A stretch of DNA of 64,000 nucleotides from assembly GCA_001972305.1 (NCBI GenBank), contig BDDD01005034.1, positions 41,591 to 105,590 of the forward strand, written 5' to 3'. The number at the start of each line of letters is the position of its first letter. Position 1 is the stretch's first letter. The position numbers were made by a program, and so were the translations under genes. The notes beneath the pieces are model-generated. The model did no database searches, was not told the origin of the DNA, and was given only the letters and a program-made list of their open reading frames with translations. Below are positions 20,448-33,585 of the stretch, piece after piece. The stretch comes from Cephalotus follicularis. Its lineage: Eukaryota > Streptophyta > Magnoliopsida > Oxalidales > Cephalotaceae.

Positions 20448-22934
20448 TGTAATAACCACAATTTTAAATTCGATGTATATTGTACAAATGATGAATAAAT
20501 TATACATTGAATTGACAATTATGCTTGATTGTTCCTTGATTCTAAATAATTATTGTTATTGAATTAAAGGAAGGAAGGACTAAATGGAAATAAATTGGAA
20601 GTTATCTGAAATAACTTGAAGGGCTAAAGTCTGACGCATAGACGTCGACACCAACGAAGGACGTCGACGCCTAGAGCTAGACTGGTATTTTGATTTGCGT
20701 TGATTGAACGAGAGATTGGCGCATAGACGTCGATGCCAAAGAAAGACGTCAAAGCCTTGAACCCATAAAAGTGTTTTGGTGAGTGTCAATGGAAAGGAAA
20801 ATGAATGGCATGCGTGGCTTGCAACTTCGACAGGTGTGATGCTCGTGTCAAATGCAAAGGGAATGTGTCAAACACTGAAGAATTCCCCTGCACGACACGC
20901 CAGCTACCAACTGATGAGGAAGCTTGGTGTCCTAAGATCCTACAACTTGTAATACTGGGAAGAAACAAAACAATGAGTTCATGTTGAGAGAGAAGAGAAA
21001 GAAAATGGTGGAATCTCGAGTTAGAGGATTTCATACAAATTCTGAGACTAAAATCCTTTATATCAGAGGATAGAGAGACTGAAATGAGTGCTAGAAACGT
21101 CCTGGAGAGAAGAAACCATTTGCTACTGTGTGCATACTAAAATGGAGGTTCAAAGTGGAGTTTTGGGAAGCTTGATATTCAAGTGGTAAGCTACAGATTC
21201 GAGCTCAATTATTATTACCACAGTTACACAATTATGTATATATGCTGAATTCGTTCTCTATGCATACTGTTAACATACACCTATAGATTGAGTTCTAGAA
21301 ATTGTTGGAGATTGTTTTGAATTAAACGAGTTGGAGTTAAAGAGAAGAATCACACAATTGATTCTGGGATTGCAAACTGAGGTAGGATTATGACATGTTT
21401 TTGAAGATATAACATGTATATTGTGTAAGGATGGTGTATATATGATGGCATGTTGTTATTTGAACTGTTGAATTCATGCTTGCTTGGAGTGGTTATGGAC
21501 TACATATCCTGTATGTTGATTTTCGTTAACGCCAATAGATACACGTTGACGCCTTACTGATATAATCGATAGTTTACCTATTTGCATTTGATTCTCGTCG
21601 ATGCCAAGGAAGGATAACGTTGACATTTAAAGTTACTATTTTAGAAAACGTTGACGCCAAGATATAACGTTGATGTGTAAGGTTCCTACCTTAACGCATC
21701 ATCGCTAAAAAGAAGTGTTAACACTTAAGGTTCCTACCTTAACGCGTTGACGTCTAAGGGTAATGTTGACGTCTATATACACGTCGACGCCTAAGTTAAA
21801 CATTGACGTTACTGAACCAGTGCATATTTTATCCGTTTATGCTTGATTGTACATTGTTGCTGCTTGATACTTGAATCAATAATGATTGTACTGTTCATAT
21901 TACTCAAAAGTAATGACTGCTATAGATAGGTATATCTATCAAAGTGTCTTGCAAATATTATTGTTTCAAGGATTTCAGTTATCAAATGCTATATGCATAA
22001 TTTAAGGTTTTCAACAAATGTTTTAAATAAAACCTAGTATTATTGTACTTATTCTCCAAGGGAGAACTATTGAAGTGTTTTATTGTTTTCTTAAATGAAA
22101 ACTCAATGTATTGATACTGTTCTCTTAAAATGGGAATTTATTCAAGTGTTTTATTGTTTTCTCAAAATGAGATTTTATCGAATTGTTTTACTGTTATCTC
22201 AAAACCAAACTATTATCATATTACATTTTATATATGTAATACTTCTATATTGTAATGTATTGCCTGTCTCTGATAGTTGTCGATGGTCTAGCGGTCAGCC
22301 TATATGCCAGGAGTGTTGGCTATAGCTTATTCACCAAACTTATCTGCAACGCAGATCGTGAGTCATTGCCCGCCAAGTGCCGGCAATAAGTGTTTACCTT
22401 TTCTATCATCATCAGAGTGCATGGTGGTAGTTAGGTGGTGCGTAGTTTGTGCTAGGAGTTAGCAACATGTGACACCCACCAGTGAGTGATTGTTTATACC
22501 CTTGTGCGGTATGATTGATAAGTGATTGATTGTACCCACTTGGCATTGTTGCTTATATATATTGACACACACACACACACACACTCTCATGCATATTTCC
22601 TACTTAGCTGAGTGAGGACAAAGGCTAATACATACAATTACAGATTAATGAAGGAAGTGGAGACTTGCTGCTGAAGCTTCTCGCTAAAGGCTTCTATTTT
22701 AAGGTTGTTAAGTTGTATTGTAATAAAGTCATACTCCGTTATGTTATATTTACATTTCCGATATGTAATATATAACTTGTATTGTACTTTGTAAGCATGT
22801 AGTATGGGCTGCCTACGAATACTTTTATATAATCCAGTATGAATGAATGCTTCCACAAAAGTTTTAATTTTTTGAGTATTGTTAAATACTAGATTAACTG
22901 ATAACCATGCGTTAAGTGAAAACGAGGTGTGACA
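20448..22934 (+). repeat. 5' LTR of gypsy B
   Basis: It runs from TGTAATAACC to GTGTGACA, 2487 bp. It matches 27565-27810 at its start. CpG palindromic words occur at 20638-20760 (GACGTCGACGCC) and in a decayed form at 21520-21800 (CGTTGACGCC). An AC microsatellite lies at about 22563-22584. Confidence 0.9.
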
Positions 22935-22938
22935 AATA

Positions 22939-22950
22939 TGGCATCAGAGC
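22939..22950 (+). promoter_or_regulatory. Primer-binding site of gypsy B
   Basis: TGGCATCAGAGC lies four bases after the LTR end. It differs at one base from the initiator tRNA-Met complement TGGTATCAGAGC. Confidence 0.85.
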
Positions 22951-23046
22951 TTATATTAAATTATAAGCTATCACTAGGATACTATCCTCGGCAACTAAGT
23001 AAATTGTTTCCTTGTGATTAATACCACTTTCCTTATAGGAGACATT

Positions 23047-24140
23047 ATGGATCGCCGAAGAGGTAGCCGGGGAAGGCATAGAGCCGAAGAAGGAGTCAAT
23101 GCCCCGCAAATGAATGAAGGAGAAAATGTCCCGAAAATGAATGAAGAAGGGAATGCCTCACCAATGCACAATGAGAGGAGTACTTTCGATCGCATGGCTG
23201 GTCTTTTCCAATAGCAGATACATGCGAACATGGAACAGTTTCAAAAAAATTATGAAGCTAACCAAGCTTACCACTAAGCTCCTGAAGTTTATCATACTGG
23301 TGGATTTGATAGAGATTTGGAGCGGTTCATGAGATAGAACCCTCCGGTGTTCAAAGGAGAGTTAGATGCTACTTAGAGGAGTAGTGGATGAAAGACATGG
23401 AGAAGATATTTGCTGCACTTGAGTGTACGGATGAGCAAAAGTTGAACTTTTCAGTGTACCGCTTATGGGGAGAGGCTACCCATTGGTGGCAGATGATCGA
23501 AGCAAAATGGGAATCTCTTGATCTTGGACGAACTTGGGACAAATTCCAGTCCGAGTTCTAGGAGGCTTATGTACCACAGATGGAGCGTGATAGGAGGGAG
23601 ACTGAATTTTTGGAGTTATGTCAAGGAGACATGATGACAACTCAATAGCAGACTAGATTCATTGAGCTGGCACGACACACGCCTTATTTGGTAGAGGGAG
23701 AGTCAAGGAAGATAAGGAGGTTTTTGAAAGTTCTGAGGCCTGATATCAAATCTAAGCTGGTGGGGCTACAGCTGACTTCTTTTGTGGATGTTACTGAGAA
23801 CGTTAGGATTCTAGAGGCCGATGCTAATGAGCGAAGGATGGAACAGTCTCGAGGTTCTCAATCGAGACATGCTGCTTCGAACTGGCAGGGAAGTAATAAT
23901 CCTATTGGATCATCAAAGTCTGGTAATAAGGGACAAGGAGGTTCTCGACGAAATACTTCTCATTCAAGGACTTCTAACAGAAGTGGCCAACAGAGTTCAG
24001 TAGGGTGTACTTTCTGCGGTCTTTCGAACCACAATGACAGTGTTTGCTGGAAGAAGATGGGAAAGTGTTTGAAGTGTGGCTCACATTAGCATCAGTTAAA
24101 AGACTGTCCAATAGTGAAAGAACAAATGCGTAATCAGCAA
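23047..24140 (+). pseudogene. Gag of gypsy B
   Basis: It starts MDRRRGSRGRHRAEEG and carries the retrotransposon gag domain (YRLWGEATHWWQMIEAKWES, then RFIELARHTPYLVEGESRK). The nucleocapsid at about 24009-24095 has CTFCGLSNHNDSVC, a complete CX2CX4HX4C knuckle, and a second one broken by a TAG. Several in-frame stops interrupt the capsid part (for example near 23213, 23368 and 23560). The opening MDRRR is shared with the gag of gypsy C, so B and C are related lineages. Confidence 0.85.
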
Positions 24141-24759
24141 GGAGGTGCTGGAGCTAGTGGAAGTGGCTCGGTCGGCCATTCGCGAAGAGATACTAGAAAG
24201 GCATTTATGAAAGGTAGAGTCTACACTTTATCTAAAAAGGATGTACCAGAGTCTACTTCTGTTGTAGGAGGTGCCATCTTCATATCGTGTATATCGGCTC
24301 GTGTATTGATTGACCCTGGTGCTACACACTCATTCACTGCATCATATTTTATTTGCAACTTGCATTCTGTGGCTGATTTCTTGCATTACGTGTTGGAAGT
24401 GAATACTCCAACCGGAGACTCCTTATTGACCGGTACTGTAGTGAACAATTGTGAGATCATGATAGCTGGGGCGCAGCTGTTCGCTGATCTAATTGTACTG
24501 TCGATCCAAGATTTTGATGTTATCTTAGGGATGGACTGGTTATATCTACATCGAGTGTGCGTGGATTGTTATAATAAGGTGGTGACTTTTCATCTGTCAT
24601 ATGGAAATGTATTTCAGTTCAAGGGAGAGGAGAATATTTCTACTCCAATTATTTCTTACACTCGAGTACTGAAATATCTCGCGAAGGGATGTGAAGGTTA
24701 TTTGGCTTATGTAATTGATCATACAAAAGGTACGCCTAGTCTGGAACAGGTTCCTACTG
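24141..24759 (+). pseudogene. Aspartic protease, gypsy B
   Basis: The frame is continuous with the reverse transcriptase start (24114-25190). The active site [11 protein letters not shown] begins at about 24303, with Asp at 24312. [17 protein letters not shown] is the second conserved block. The domain itself has no stop. Confidence 0.85.
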
Positions 24760-25680
24760 CTTTAGAATTTCCTGACGTGTTTCCAGATGATCTTGTTTCA
24801 CTACCACCGGAGAGAGATATGGAGTTCAGTATTGAATTAATGCCTGGAACTGCTCCTATTTCTAAGGCTCCTTACAGAATGGCTCCTGCTGAATTGAAGA
24901 AGTTGAAGGTTCAATTGCAGGACTATCTTGACAAGGGATTTATTCGGCCGAGTGTATCACCATGGGGAGCACCGGTACTGTTTATGAAGAAGAAGGATGG
25001 GTTAATGTGGTTGTGCATATATTATAGGCTGTTGAATCAAGTGACTGTGAAGAACAAGTATCCTCTACCGCATATTGAGGAGTTGTTCGATCAATTGCAA
25101 GGCTCAATTGTGTTCTCTAAGCTTGATTTGAGGTCAGGTTATCATCAATTGACGATCCGTGAATGTGATATTAAGAAGACCGCATTTTGAACTAGATATG
25201 GGCATTATGGGTTCCTGATCTTATCGTGTGGTTTGACGAATGCTCCTACATCATTCATGTGTTTGATGAATAGAGTGTTTCAGCCCTATATTGATCAATT
25301 TGTTGTTATCTTCTTAGATGACATTCTGATATATTCGATGAATATTGAGGAGCATATGCAGCATCTAAGGGTTGTGTGGCAAATCGTACGAAGGGAAAGG
25401 TTATTTGCCAAATTCAGTAAATGTGAATTTTGTTTGGATCATGTGACTTTTCTTGGTCACATTGTGTTGAGTGAACGGTTATCGGTGGATCCTTCGAAGA
25501 TTGAAAGTATAGTGAATTGGCCACAACCGAAGAATGTTACTGAACTTCATAGCTTCTTGGGATTGGCCGATTATTATCGAAGGTTTATTGAAGGATTTTC
25601 GAAGCTTGTTGTGCCGTCGACATGGTTGACTCAGACAAGTTTTGTTTTGGATGATGCTTGTGACGCAAGTCTTCAAGAGT
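24760..25680 (+). pseudogene. Reverse transcriptase, gypsy B
   Basis: [41 protein letters not shown] and, after a stop near 25188, [16 protein letters not shown] and the catalytic [12 protein letters not shown] at about 25305-25340 are visible. The conserved CIDYR reads CIYYR. The motif order is complete. The stop and a short deletion after VVPSTWLTQ break it. Confidence 0.9.
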
Positions 25681-26060
25681 TGAAGAGTCGATTAATTTTT
25701 GCTCCAGTGTTGACATTACCTGTGGGTAATGAGGATTTTACTTTCTATAGTGATGCTTCTGGGAAAGGGTTGGGATGTGTTCTCATGCAACGTGGTTGCG
25801 TAATTGCATACGCATAGAGGAAGTTGAAATAGTACGAGGAGAATTATCTTGTACATGATCTTGAATTAGCCGCCATAGTGTTCGCTTTACATAAACGAAG
25901 ACATTATCTCTATGGTGCTTAATTAGAGATATTAAGACCTTGAAGTATTTGTTTTCTCATAAGGAGTTGTACATGAGATAGAGAATGTGGGTTGAATTCT
26001 TTAATGATTACAACTAGAATATTCAATACCACCCGGGGAAAGCAAATGTCATGGCGGATG
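25681..26060 (+). pseudogene. RNase H domain, gypsy B
   Basis: [17 protein letters not shown] holds the first catalytic Asp. AAIVFALHKRRHYLYG follows after a stop at 25817. A deletion near 25920 removes the segment that normally holds the TDHKSLKY motif, leaving only its end. The tail [17 protein letters not shown] is present. Confidence 0.85.
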
Positions 26061-26935
26061 CCTTGAGTCACAAAGAAATGATTGCTGGTGCGATGGTTTC
26101 ACAGTGGAAGCTATTGGAGGATTTGTAGACATGGAATCCGTTCATAGTTTCCCGAGGTGTTATTATGGCTAACCTTAGAGCACAACTGGAACTTCTTGAT
26201 CTCATTTTGAACGCACAATTCAGTGATACCGAGTTGTGAAATATTTGTGAGAATTTAGATCCTGCCTCTGAATTCTCCATACATGCTGATGGTATATTGA
26301 GGTTCCGAAGAAAAGTATGTGTTCCGGATGATGAAGGTTTAAGGGATGAGCTAATGCAACAAGCTCATAAATCGCAGTATAGTGTACATCCGGGTAGCTC
26401 TAAGATGTGGCACCATATGAAGAGAAACTACTGGTGGAGTGGCATTAAGAGAGATATTGTTGAATACGTGGCAAGATGTTTGACTTGTCAGAGAGTGAAG
26501 GCAGAACATTAGAGACCTATCGGATTGTTACAGTCTTTACCAGTTGTTGAATGGAAGTGGGAGCATGTGACCATGGACTTTGTATCAGGTGTACCGAGGT
26601 CACAGAATTGACATGAAGCTATTTGGGTTATAGTGGAAAGACTCACTAAATCTGCTCTCTTTCTTCCGGTGAAAATGACATATTCTATAGAGAAGTTGGC
26701 TGGATTATATATCTGGGAGATTGTAAGATTGCATGGAGAGCCGGCCAGTATTGTTTGTGACCGTGATGCAAGGTTTACTTCAAGGTTCTGGAGGAAGTTC
26801 CAAGCAGCTATGGGAACGACCGTGAGTTTTGAGTTTTAGTACTGCATTTCATCCACATACTGATGGACAGTATGAGCGTACCATTCAGACTCTAGAAGAT
26901 ATGCTACGGGCTTGTGTTGTACGAAAGGAAATGTA
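26061..26935 (+). pseudogene. Integrase zinc finger and catalytic core, gypsy B
   Basis: The HHCC zinc finger is intact (HKSQYSVHPGSSKMW, then YVARCLTCQRVKAE). The core has [12 protein letters not shown], then VCDRDARFTSRF, and, after frameshift and stop near 26838, [19 protein letters not shown]. Right after this, at about 26925, roughly 40 codons of the usual core end are missing and the sequence jumps to the GRKCRSPIC block. Confidence 0.85.
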
Positions 26936-27522
26936 GATCGCCTATATGCTAGCATGAAGTGGGTGAAAGGCAGGTTTTGGGACCGGATCTTGTCCAAAAG
27001 ACTACTGGCAAGGTTAAGATAATCTAGAAAAGGTTACTCTCTGCACATGGTCGGCAAAAGAGTTATGCCAGTAGAAGGAGAAGGAAACTAGAGTTTGAGA
27101 AGGGAGATCACGTTTTTCTGAGAATCTCGCCTTCAAAAGGGATATACAGATTTGGCCTGAAGGGAAAATTAGCTCCACGGTATATCGGACTGTATGAGAT
27201 ACTGGAGAGAGTTAGGGAAGTAGCATATTAGATCACACTACCACCCAACTTATCGAATGTACATAACGTATGTCATGTATCCATGTTACGGAAATACGTA
27301 CTCGATTCATCTCATGTGCTGAGCTATGATCTTGGATTTATCCGTGACAACTTGTCTTATGAAGAAAGGCCAATGAGGATTCTGAACAGAAAAGAGAAAG
27401 TTTTGAGGAATAAGACTATTCCTATGGTAATGGTATTGTCGTAGTTTCACGAAACTGAAGAAGCTACATGGGAACGTGAAGCTGAAATGATGGAAACATT
27501 CCCTCATTTGTTTGGCATGTAA
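26936..27522 (+). pseudogene. Integrase C-terminus with chromodomain-like tail, gypsy B
   Basis: [59 protein letters not shown] and the tail YEERPMRILNRKEKVLRNK, EEATWEREAEM, FPHLF are visible. The tail corresponds to the divergent chromodomain of Tekay/Del-like chromoviruses. Three stops interrupt it. Confidence 0.85.
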
Positions 27523-27551
27523 CGAATTAAATTCGAGGATGGATTTTCTAT

Positions 27552-27564
27552 AAGGAGGGGGGAA
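27552..27564 (+). promoter_or_regulatory. Polypurine tract of gypsy B
   Basis: AAGGAGGGGGGAA ends directly at the 3' LTR start. The LTR start itself has decayed from TG to TA. Confidence 0.85.
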
Positions 27565-27810
27565 TATAATAACCGCAATTTTAAATTCGATGTATATTGT
27601 ACAAATGATGAATAAATTATACATTGAATTGACAATTATGCTTGATTGTTCCTTGATTCTAAATAATTATTGTTATCGAATTAAAGGAAGGAAGGACTAA
27701 TTTGAAATGAATTTGAAGTTATCTGAAATAACTTGAAGGGCTAAAGTCTAACGCATAGACATTGATGCCAACGAAGGACGTCGACGCCTAGAGCTAGGCA
27801 GGTATTTTGA
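27565..27810 (+). repeat. 3' LTR of gypsy B, first 246 bp only
   Basis: It matches 20448-20694 closely, including the GACGTCGACGCC word, then the match ends at about 27810 where unrelated sequence begins. The break removes over 2.2 kb of LTR. Confidence 0.85.
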
Positions 27811-28306
27811 TACGTGTTCACGAATTTTGAATGTTTTAAATTTATACCTCAGGTGGACGGTTGTGCAGTGACGGGTCGAACACTAAGAAATCAAGTTAAA
27901 TTAATTCTAATATACTTAACCTAGGCATAGCATGCAAAATTGAAGTCCTATTATCAAAACTACTCCTAAAGATGCAAAAATAAACAAAACTATTAAAAAG
28001 GAACAGCAAGGCGTCGACACTTTGTCAAGGCGTCCACGTTAATAAAGCTAAATCAGGAAATTATTGACACTTACAGGGTAGGCGTCAACAGTTAAAGCAC
28101 TGATGTGAATAAACATAAATTAAAACATGCAATTTTAATAACTAATCAAAGTAGAAAATAAACTAAGTGAAATATATAAGAGAAGAGTGGTTTTAGGGTA
28201 TAGAAACTCACCATAGATTATATTAAACAATTTACTTACTTGAACAATCACACCTTGATAACCAACAGTAGCTAGGTCGATACGGAGTGCGACTGTGATA
28301 ACAAAT
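27811..28306. other. Left part of an unassigned repeat carrying GCGTCGAC words
   Basis: No coding signal is seen. AGGCGTCGACAC, AGGCGTCCACG and AGGCGTCAACAG occur at 28013-28105. The sequence continues at 30943 on the other side of the solo LTR, as shown by the CAAAT duplication. Confidence 0.5.
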
Positions 28307-30942
28307 TGTAAAACCCGGAATTTTCATGTGTTGTAATTTCACAATATAAGTGTACTTTTAATTGTGGAATTAATAAAATGATGGATTTTCTGAATTTGAT
28401 GATATTTTCCCAAACTCTAATGATGTTGCTCTTAAATCAATTAAGTACTTAGAAGTGTGATTGCTTAGTGAGTACACCTCACTTAGTAAGTACACTAAGA
28501 ACAGTCGACTAGTACAGTAGACCAGCCGACTGGTTGGCTGTGTATGGGAGCAATCGACTGGTGGGATGAACCAGTCGACTGGCCAACTATTGAGCCACAT
28601 GGCAACAAACTGCCAGGCGGGCAGCCGGCTGTTGGGTGTGGACAGCCGACTGGTTTGTGCTCTTTTTTATTACATGTGACGAGATCACAAGCAGCCACTG
28701 ACATGAGCATCTTGCAGGCGCCATCTGATGATAGATGAAACGTGTATGTCATGCACATGACTGCTAGAACCTGCAGAAACTGAAGGGAAGGGTGGATTGA
28801 CATGTGTGTGTGCATGCAAGTGATAGGAGGGAACTAATGGCATTTAGTGCCAGGAAAAACGGGTTGGAGAAGAGGGAGAGGAAACCACCTGCATAAAACT
28901 CCCTCCTCTTAACCTCTCTCGCCCAGTGCATGCAAGGAAGGAAAACACAGTGAGTTTTGAGAGGAGAAAGGAGGAAGAGGGATTTTGTCCAAACAATTGA
29001 ATCAAGAAGGAAAGCTTGGAAGAGGCGAATTCGAGCTACTGGACTGGAGTTGGAGCTTCTGGGAGCTCAAACCATCACTGTTGGAACACAAAGAGGTGGA
29101 CTTACAGATTCCTAACTTGGAATCAAAAGGTAGGGGAAGTTATGATTGTATTTTGGAGTTCAATATTACTGCATGTTATGCGATTGGTTGTCTGCTAGTA
29201 TAAGCCACGATGCTCGGTTGATATGACCATGGTTATTGCTGGTTTTACGCATGCCATGTTTACTGTTGAAAATCTTTGAACTATTTACATGCATGTTGAG
29301 TTTTATCTTGGTATTGGATTGCTGGATAAGAGGCATGCTACTGTTGTGTTCTATGAGACTGTGGAAGACTGAATGATGATTTTCTGCATTGAGAATACAT
29401 TCTGGATGCTTGCAATGATCTGCTTAAGTGGTGTATTTCGGATTGCATGCAACTGTTTCCCAGAACAGTCGATTGTCGAAGGAAGACAGCTGACTACTCA
29501 ACCTAAACAGTCGACTGTTGCCGAATAACAGCCGACTGCCTGATGAACAAGTAGACTGGTAGAACGAACTAGTCGACTACTCACGTACTGAATTCTCAGA
29601 ACAGCCGACTGGTGGAGAATCCAGCCGACTACCAAGCAACTGTTTGGTTCCCTCTTGCTTAAAACGAAGCGCGACGATCCCGGTTTCGGTTAGGATGCAT
29701 TAGAGCATTTGTATGCATTGCATATACACTGTTTACTGCCTGTTGGTTGTTGTTTGTAAATCGTTTATGATTTCCAAAGTTGTGACGTTTAGAAATGTAC
29801 ATGTGAACTCGGAATGTGCCATCTTGAGTGTGAAAATTATGTATTGGTTAATAACGTACTTTCGAATGAACTGGTAAATGATTTACACTACTGATTTGTT
29901 CAAAGGTATTCTACTACTGAAATTACACATTTCAATATTTATTTCTTCAAAAATATTTGAAAATGGACTGCCTGTTGTTGATCTAAACGATCACCACTGT
30001 ATTGTTACTGCACCGTTTACTGTTCATTCACTGTTTGCTCTGTGAATTTCTATGTGATTGTGCTTGAGCCACTAGTTGCATGGCGGAGGCTGCCAGTGCC
30101 GGCTAGTGGTAGGGTTGACGTAGGGGCCAGGAGTTGGCTGGGTGACTCACTGTACTATACTGTTGCCTCGCTCGGTTGCCTGAAGTAGGGACCGAAGTAG
30201 GAATGTAACGTGGGGCCAGGAGTTGGCGGCGTTACACATATTGTCTGACTGTTGTGGTCCTTTATGGACATACCGTACTGCCTGTTGGTCTTTTTCGGAC
30301 ATTACTGCGATTGTGGATGTGATCCTGGCCGGATCACCCCTGTACTGTTATTGCATACGTATATTTTCTTATATATATCCACTGTTATTTTACTGTACTG
30401 CTAAATATATATATTTCTCATATATATATAAAAAGTGGTATTTCCTACACTGCATCATTTATGCATACATTACATGACATGCATCTAATGTTGATCCCGA
30501 GCTACTTTTATGACTTAGCCGAGTGAGGACAAAGGCTAACCCCCTACTTTACAGATTGATGCAGTGGACCGGTTGGACTGGCATGGGCGAAGGACAAGAT
30601 GTTATATCGTTTTGTTCTTGGTTTTACTTATTCTCCTGTTTTGTAATAAACCGGGTTTTGTTTAAGGACCACTGATGTACCGTTCTTATGGTTTTGTTAA
30701 TGGTGGGATTTAATCTTGTACTGTGATCATGCTCCGTTCTATGGGCTATTAACAATGATGGACTTGTACTGGGTAGCGTGCAGTATGGGATGCACGTTAC
30801 ATGTTTTCAGCTTATGAATCTTATGCTTCCGCAACTGATATCTTGTTTATAAGTTTAAATTTTATGGTTTTGCATAAGGTGTATTTATGTGTTAGTTGTC
30901 TTTACCGCTTTGATGTTGTCTTACCGAAACGGGGGCGTGGCA
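28307..30942 (+). mobile_element. Solo LTR of gypsy C family with target duplication
   Basis: The unit runs from TGTAAAACCCGG to GGGGGCGTGGCA, 2636 bp, and is homologous along its length to the C 3' LTR (37120-39762). It is flanked by CAAAT at 28302-28306 and CAAAT at 30943-30947, a perfect 5-bp target duplication. No internal region is present, so it arose by recombination between two LTRs of a former full element. CAGTCGACTG-type words lie at 28498-28650 and 29458-29640. Confidence 0.92.
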
Positions 30943-31980
30943 CAAATCGTATGAGTAGTCATGCTAGGTCTATACATAGTGTGTTCGTTGTGACAAACCG
31001 TATGAGTATACTCCATTGATCGCGTTGAAAACCATTTATTCGTTAACGTTCATATTCACAGACAAGATGTTTATGAATTTTAATCAGACAAACAAAGTGT
31101 GTGTGCACGTAGAAGATTGAAGAACAAATCAAATATTCAAGGATTGTTATTTATAGAATTGAAGCAATACAATCTAGGCTTTATTCTAACCCAAAAATCT
31201 TAAGAGTTTAGCTACCAAACATTGTATAACCCTAAAAACTGAATTAAAGAAGAAAAGTGAGCAAAGGTGGCTACTGCTAAGCTTATGGCCGGCCTGGTAG
31301 TGTTTTTATACATGCAAAACTGATTAAAACGGAAATAAAACAACCATAATTACAATCCATGGAAAAATACAAACTTTCCAAATTCGGCTGCCAGGCGTCG
31401 TAAGCGTCGACGCTTTGGCTTTGCGTTGACGCTTTCATATGTTGAATGCGCTAAGCTTCGGCGTATATGTTGGGATATGAGGCATACTTGAGTGTAAAGC
31501 GTCGACGCTTAAGTAAGGCATTAATGCCTACATTGTGTAGCAGGATGGCATTGACATCTTCCTCTTTGCGCGTTAACGCATAAAGCTACTGTCCGAATTG
31601 TGCACTTTTGGCGTTGACGTCTAAATTATGGCGTTAACGTCTTAATGTTGAATTCCCAGCACGTTGACGCCGATTAGATTGGTATTGACGAAAATCATAA
31701 TTCTGCAGATTTGTTCATCTGAAATGCAAGGCATCAATGCTTTCATTGTATCTGTCAGCGCTTTGGAGTTAGGCGTCAACGCTTAACTTTGTTTTCTGTA
31801 GATTTTTACCATTTTGATCCATTCTTCATGCACTTTGGTCTTTTTAGCTTTATACCTGAAAATCAACATAACACAACCAAAGTAGTCTATTCCAAGCATA
31901 AAAATACCACAAATAAATCAGTAAAAACAACACATTTTTATGCTAAACAATGTTAGAGATGAAGTGTTGCGAGCCAGTGA
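30943..31980. other. Right part of the unassigned repeat, rich in GCGTCGACGC words
   Basis: No gene is seen. From 31388 to 31790 words such as GCGTCGACGC, GCGTTGACGC and GCGTCAACGC recur at irregular 20-60 base spacing. The composition resembles an LTR or untranslated region, possibly on the minus strand, but I could not place its ends. Confidence 0.5.
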
Positions 31981-33585
31981 TGAGCTAGTATTTACTTTGT
32001 CTTGTATAAACGATTTATAAATTCAATAAAGTTGTTTATGTTTTATCAATGGCTATGAGTTCGTTTCATTAATACATGCTTTATTAATTGTAAATGAATG
32101 TCCTGGAATAAAGTTAGAGAACCAAGTTCATGATGAGATCGTGATGTGAGAGTTACTTTATTTCGAATCTTCCCGGTTATAGGATTGACATTCGGGGCAT
32201 GATCAATCCGGATAGACTAGCATGTACTGTCAGATCGGTAAGCAGAGGGTGATTGATCTCACACTCACTCGCATGGATGATGCTATGACAACTACGTGAG
32301 TGCTCGTTTAACGAGTTCACTGAAGGCTTGATAGAATATCTGTATGGAGTTTACTTACATGTTAGACAAAATTCTAGTTTTAAAGCAGTGCATGTGGTCC
32401 TTGGACATGAGCCGACACTGGCTATCTTGTGCATAGGGTGCTATGTTTTTATGATGCTTAAATACATATTCTATGAAGTGTATGCAGGCATTAGTTGGAC
32501 ATAGTACGCTTATGTATGGAGGCATGTGAACTGGCAACAATGAATCCATTGCTTTTAGTAAAAGAAGATTATGCTCAGGATGATTTTCGTTAGCGATTAA
32601 ACTCCTGGCCAGGCTAGCCACGATATCAAGAGTGATATCATTGGTTGAATATTAGAGGGGCACTTCTAATATTATTAATGCTAATGAAAGATAGTCACAA
32701 GGCTAAAGATTAAATTATTGGGGTCTGACATAATTCGTACCCTTGATTTACTTAGAGCATTGTCAATGGAGGGACTATATGTGCATGTACTTGTAAATAG
32801 TGGTTCACAAATTATTCATATTACCTGGGGGTCATTATGAATTGGTAGATGTCGATGCCGACCAGTAGGAAGCCCGAGATTAAATTGATAAATTAATATT
32901 GGAAGAAAAGAATTAAAAGAGTTTTAATTCGGTGTGTTCAAGAGAATATTTGTTATGTGATAATAAATATTTAATTGGATAATTGTGAGCATCACAATAT
33001 TAATCATACGGCCAGCGTAATAGTAAACCCATAGGGTCACACATAATACAGGCTAATATTTCCAACACGTGATAAGAGAAAAATAATTGGGATATTATTT
33101 CCTAATTATATTTAATAAGATTAAATATATATAAATATATTAATTAAGATTAAATATATATAAATATAATTAATGAGATTAATTATATTAAAAAAAGAAC
33201 AAAGCTTAAAAGGAAAAGTATTCCTTTTAAGATAAAGGGCTCGCTTAATAGGAGATTATGTTTAAGTGAGATTAGTCTAGCAGCTAATATATAAACACAT
33301 CTCCTTATTCACAAAAAAGACTTTTGCTCTATTTTGCAAAACCCTAGCCGCCTCTCTCTTTCTATCTTTCATACAATCAAGTGTTGATTGCTTGCGAAGT
33401 AATTGTGTTGGAGATTGAAGCTTGGTGTGGATAGCTTGGAGGCTTTCTATACTTCGAAGCTAGAACCATTTAATCCGTTCAACAACTAGCTGTCCTTTTG
33501 GAAGCAAGAAGACTCATTGGAAGAAGGAAGGAGCAGCTCCATTCATGTGAGTAATTCCGCCTGCTCTTCCCTATTGATTTATATC
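31981..33585. other. Non-coding LTR-like stretch
   Basis: No protein family is recognisable. Several traits resemble a plant LTR or its leader: an AT-rich zone (33080-33190), a TATA-like CTAATATATAAAC at about 33284, and AAAACCCTAGCCGCCTCTC downstream. It ends at about 33585, where C-family LTR sequence begins mid-LTR. A small hit to ATGTCGATGCCGAC occurs at 32848. Confidence 0.45.

Larger units (their letters stand above)
20448..27810 (+). mobile_element. Gypsy element B (Ty3/gypsy, chromovirus-like), 3' LTR truncated
   Basis: It has a full-length 5' LTR (20448-22934), primer-binding site, gag, protease, reverse transcriptase, RNase H, integrase with chromodomain-like tail, polypurine tract and the first 246 bp of the 3' LTR. 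At least a dozen nonsense codons, many TGG/CGA/CAG to stop type, and two deletions in pol make it dead. The 3' LTR breaks off near 27810, so no target duplication can be tested; the left flank reads GGGTC. Confidence 0.9.

Noticed and set aside
33080-33190. AT-rich TAAATATATATAAATAT repeats as a replication origin or matrix attachment site
   Set aside because: AT richness alone does not support such a call and no further signal was found.
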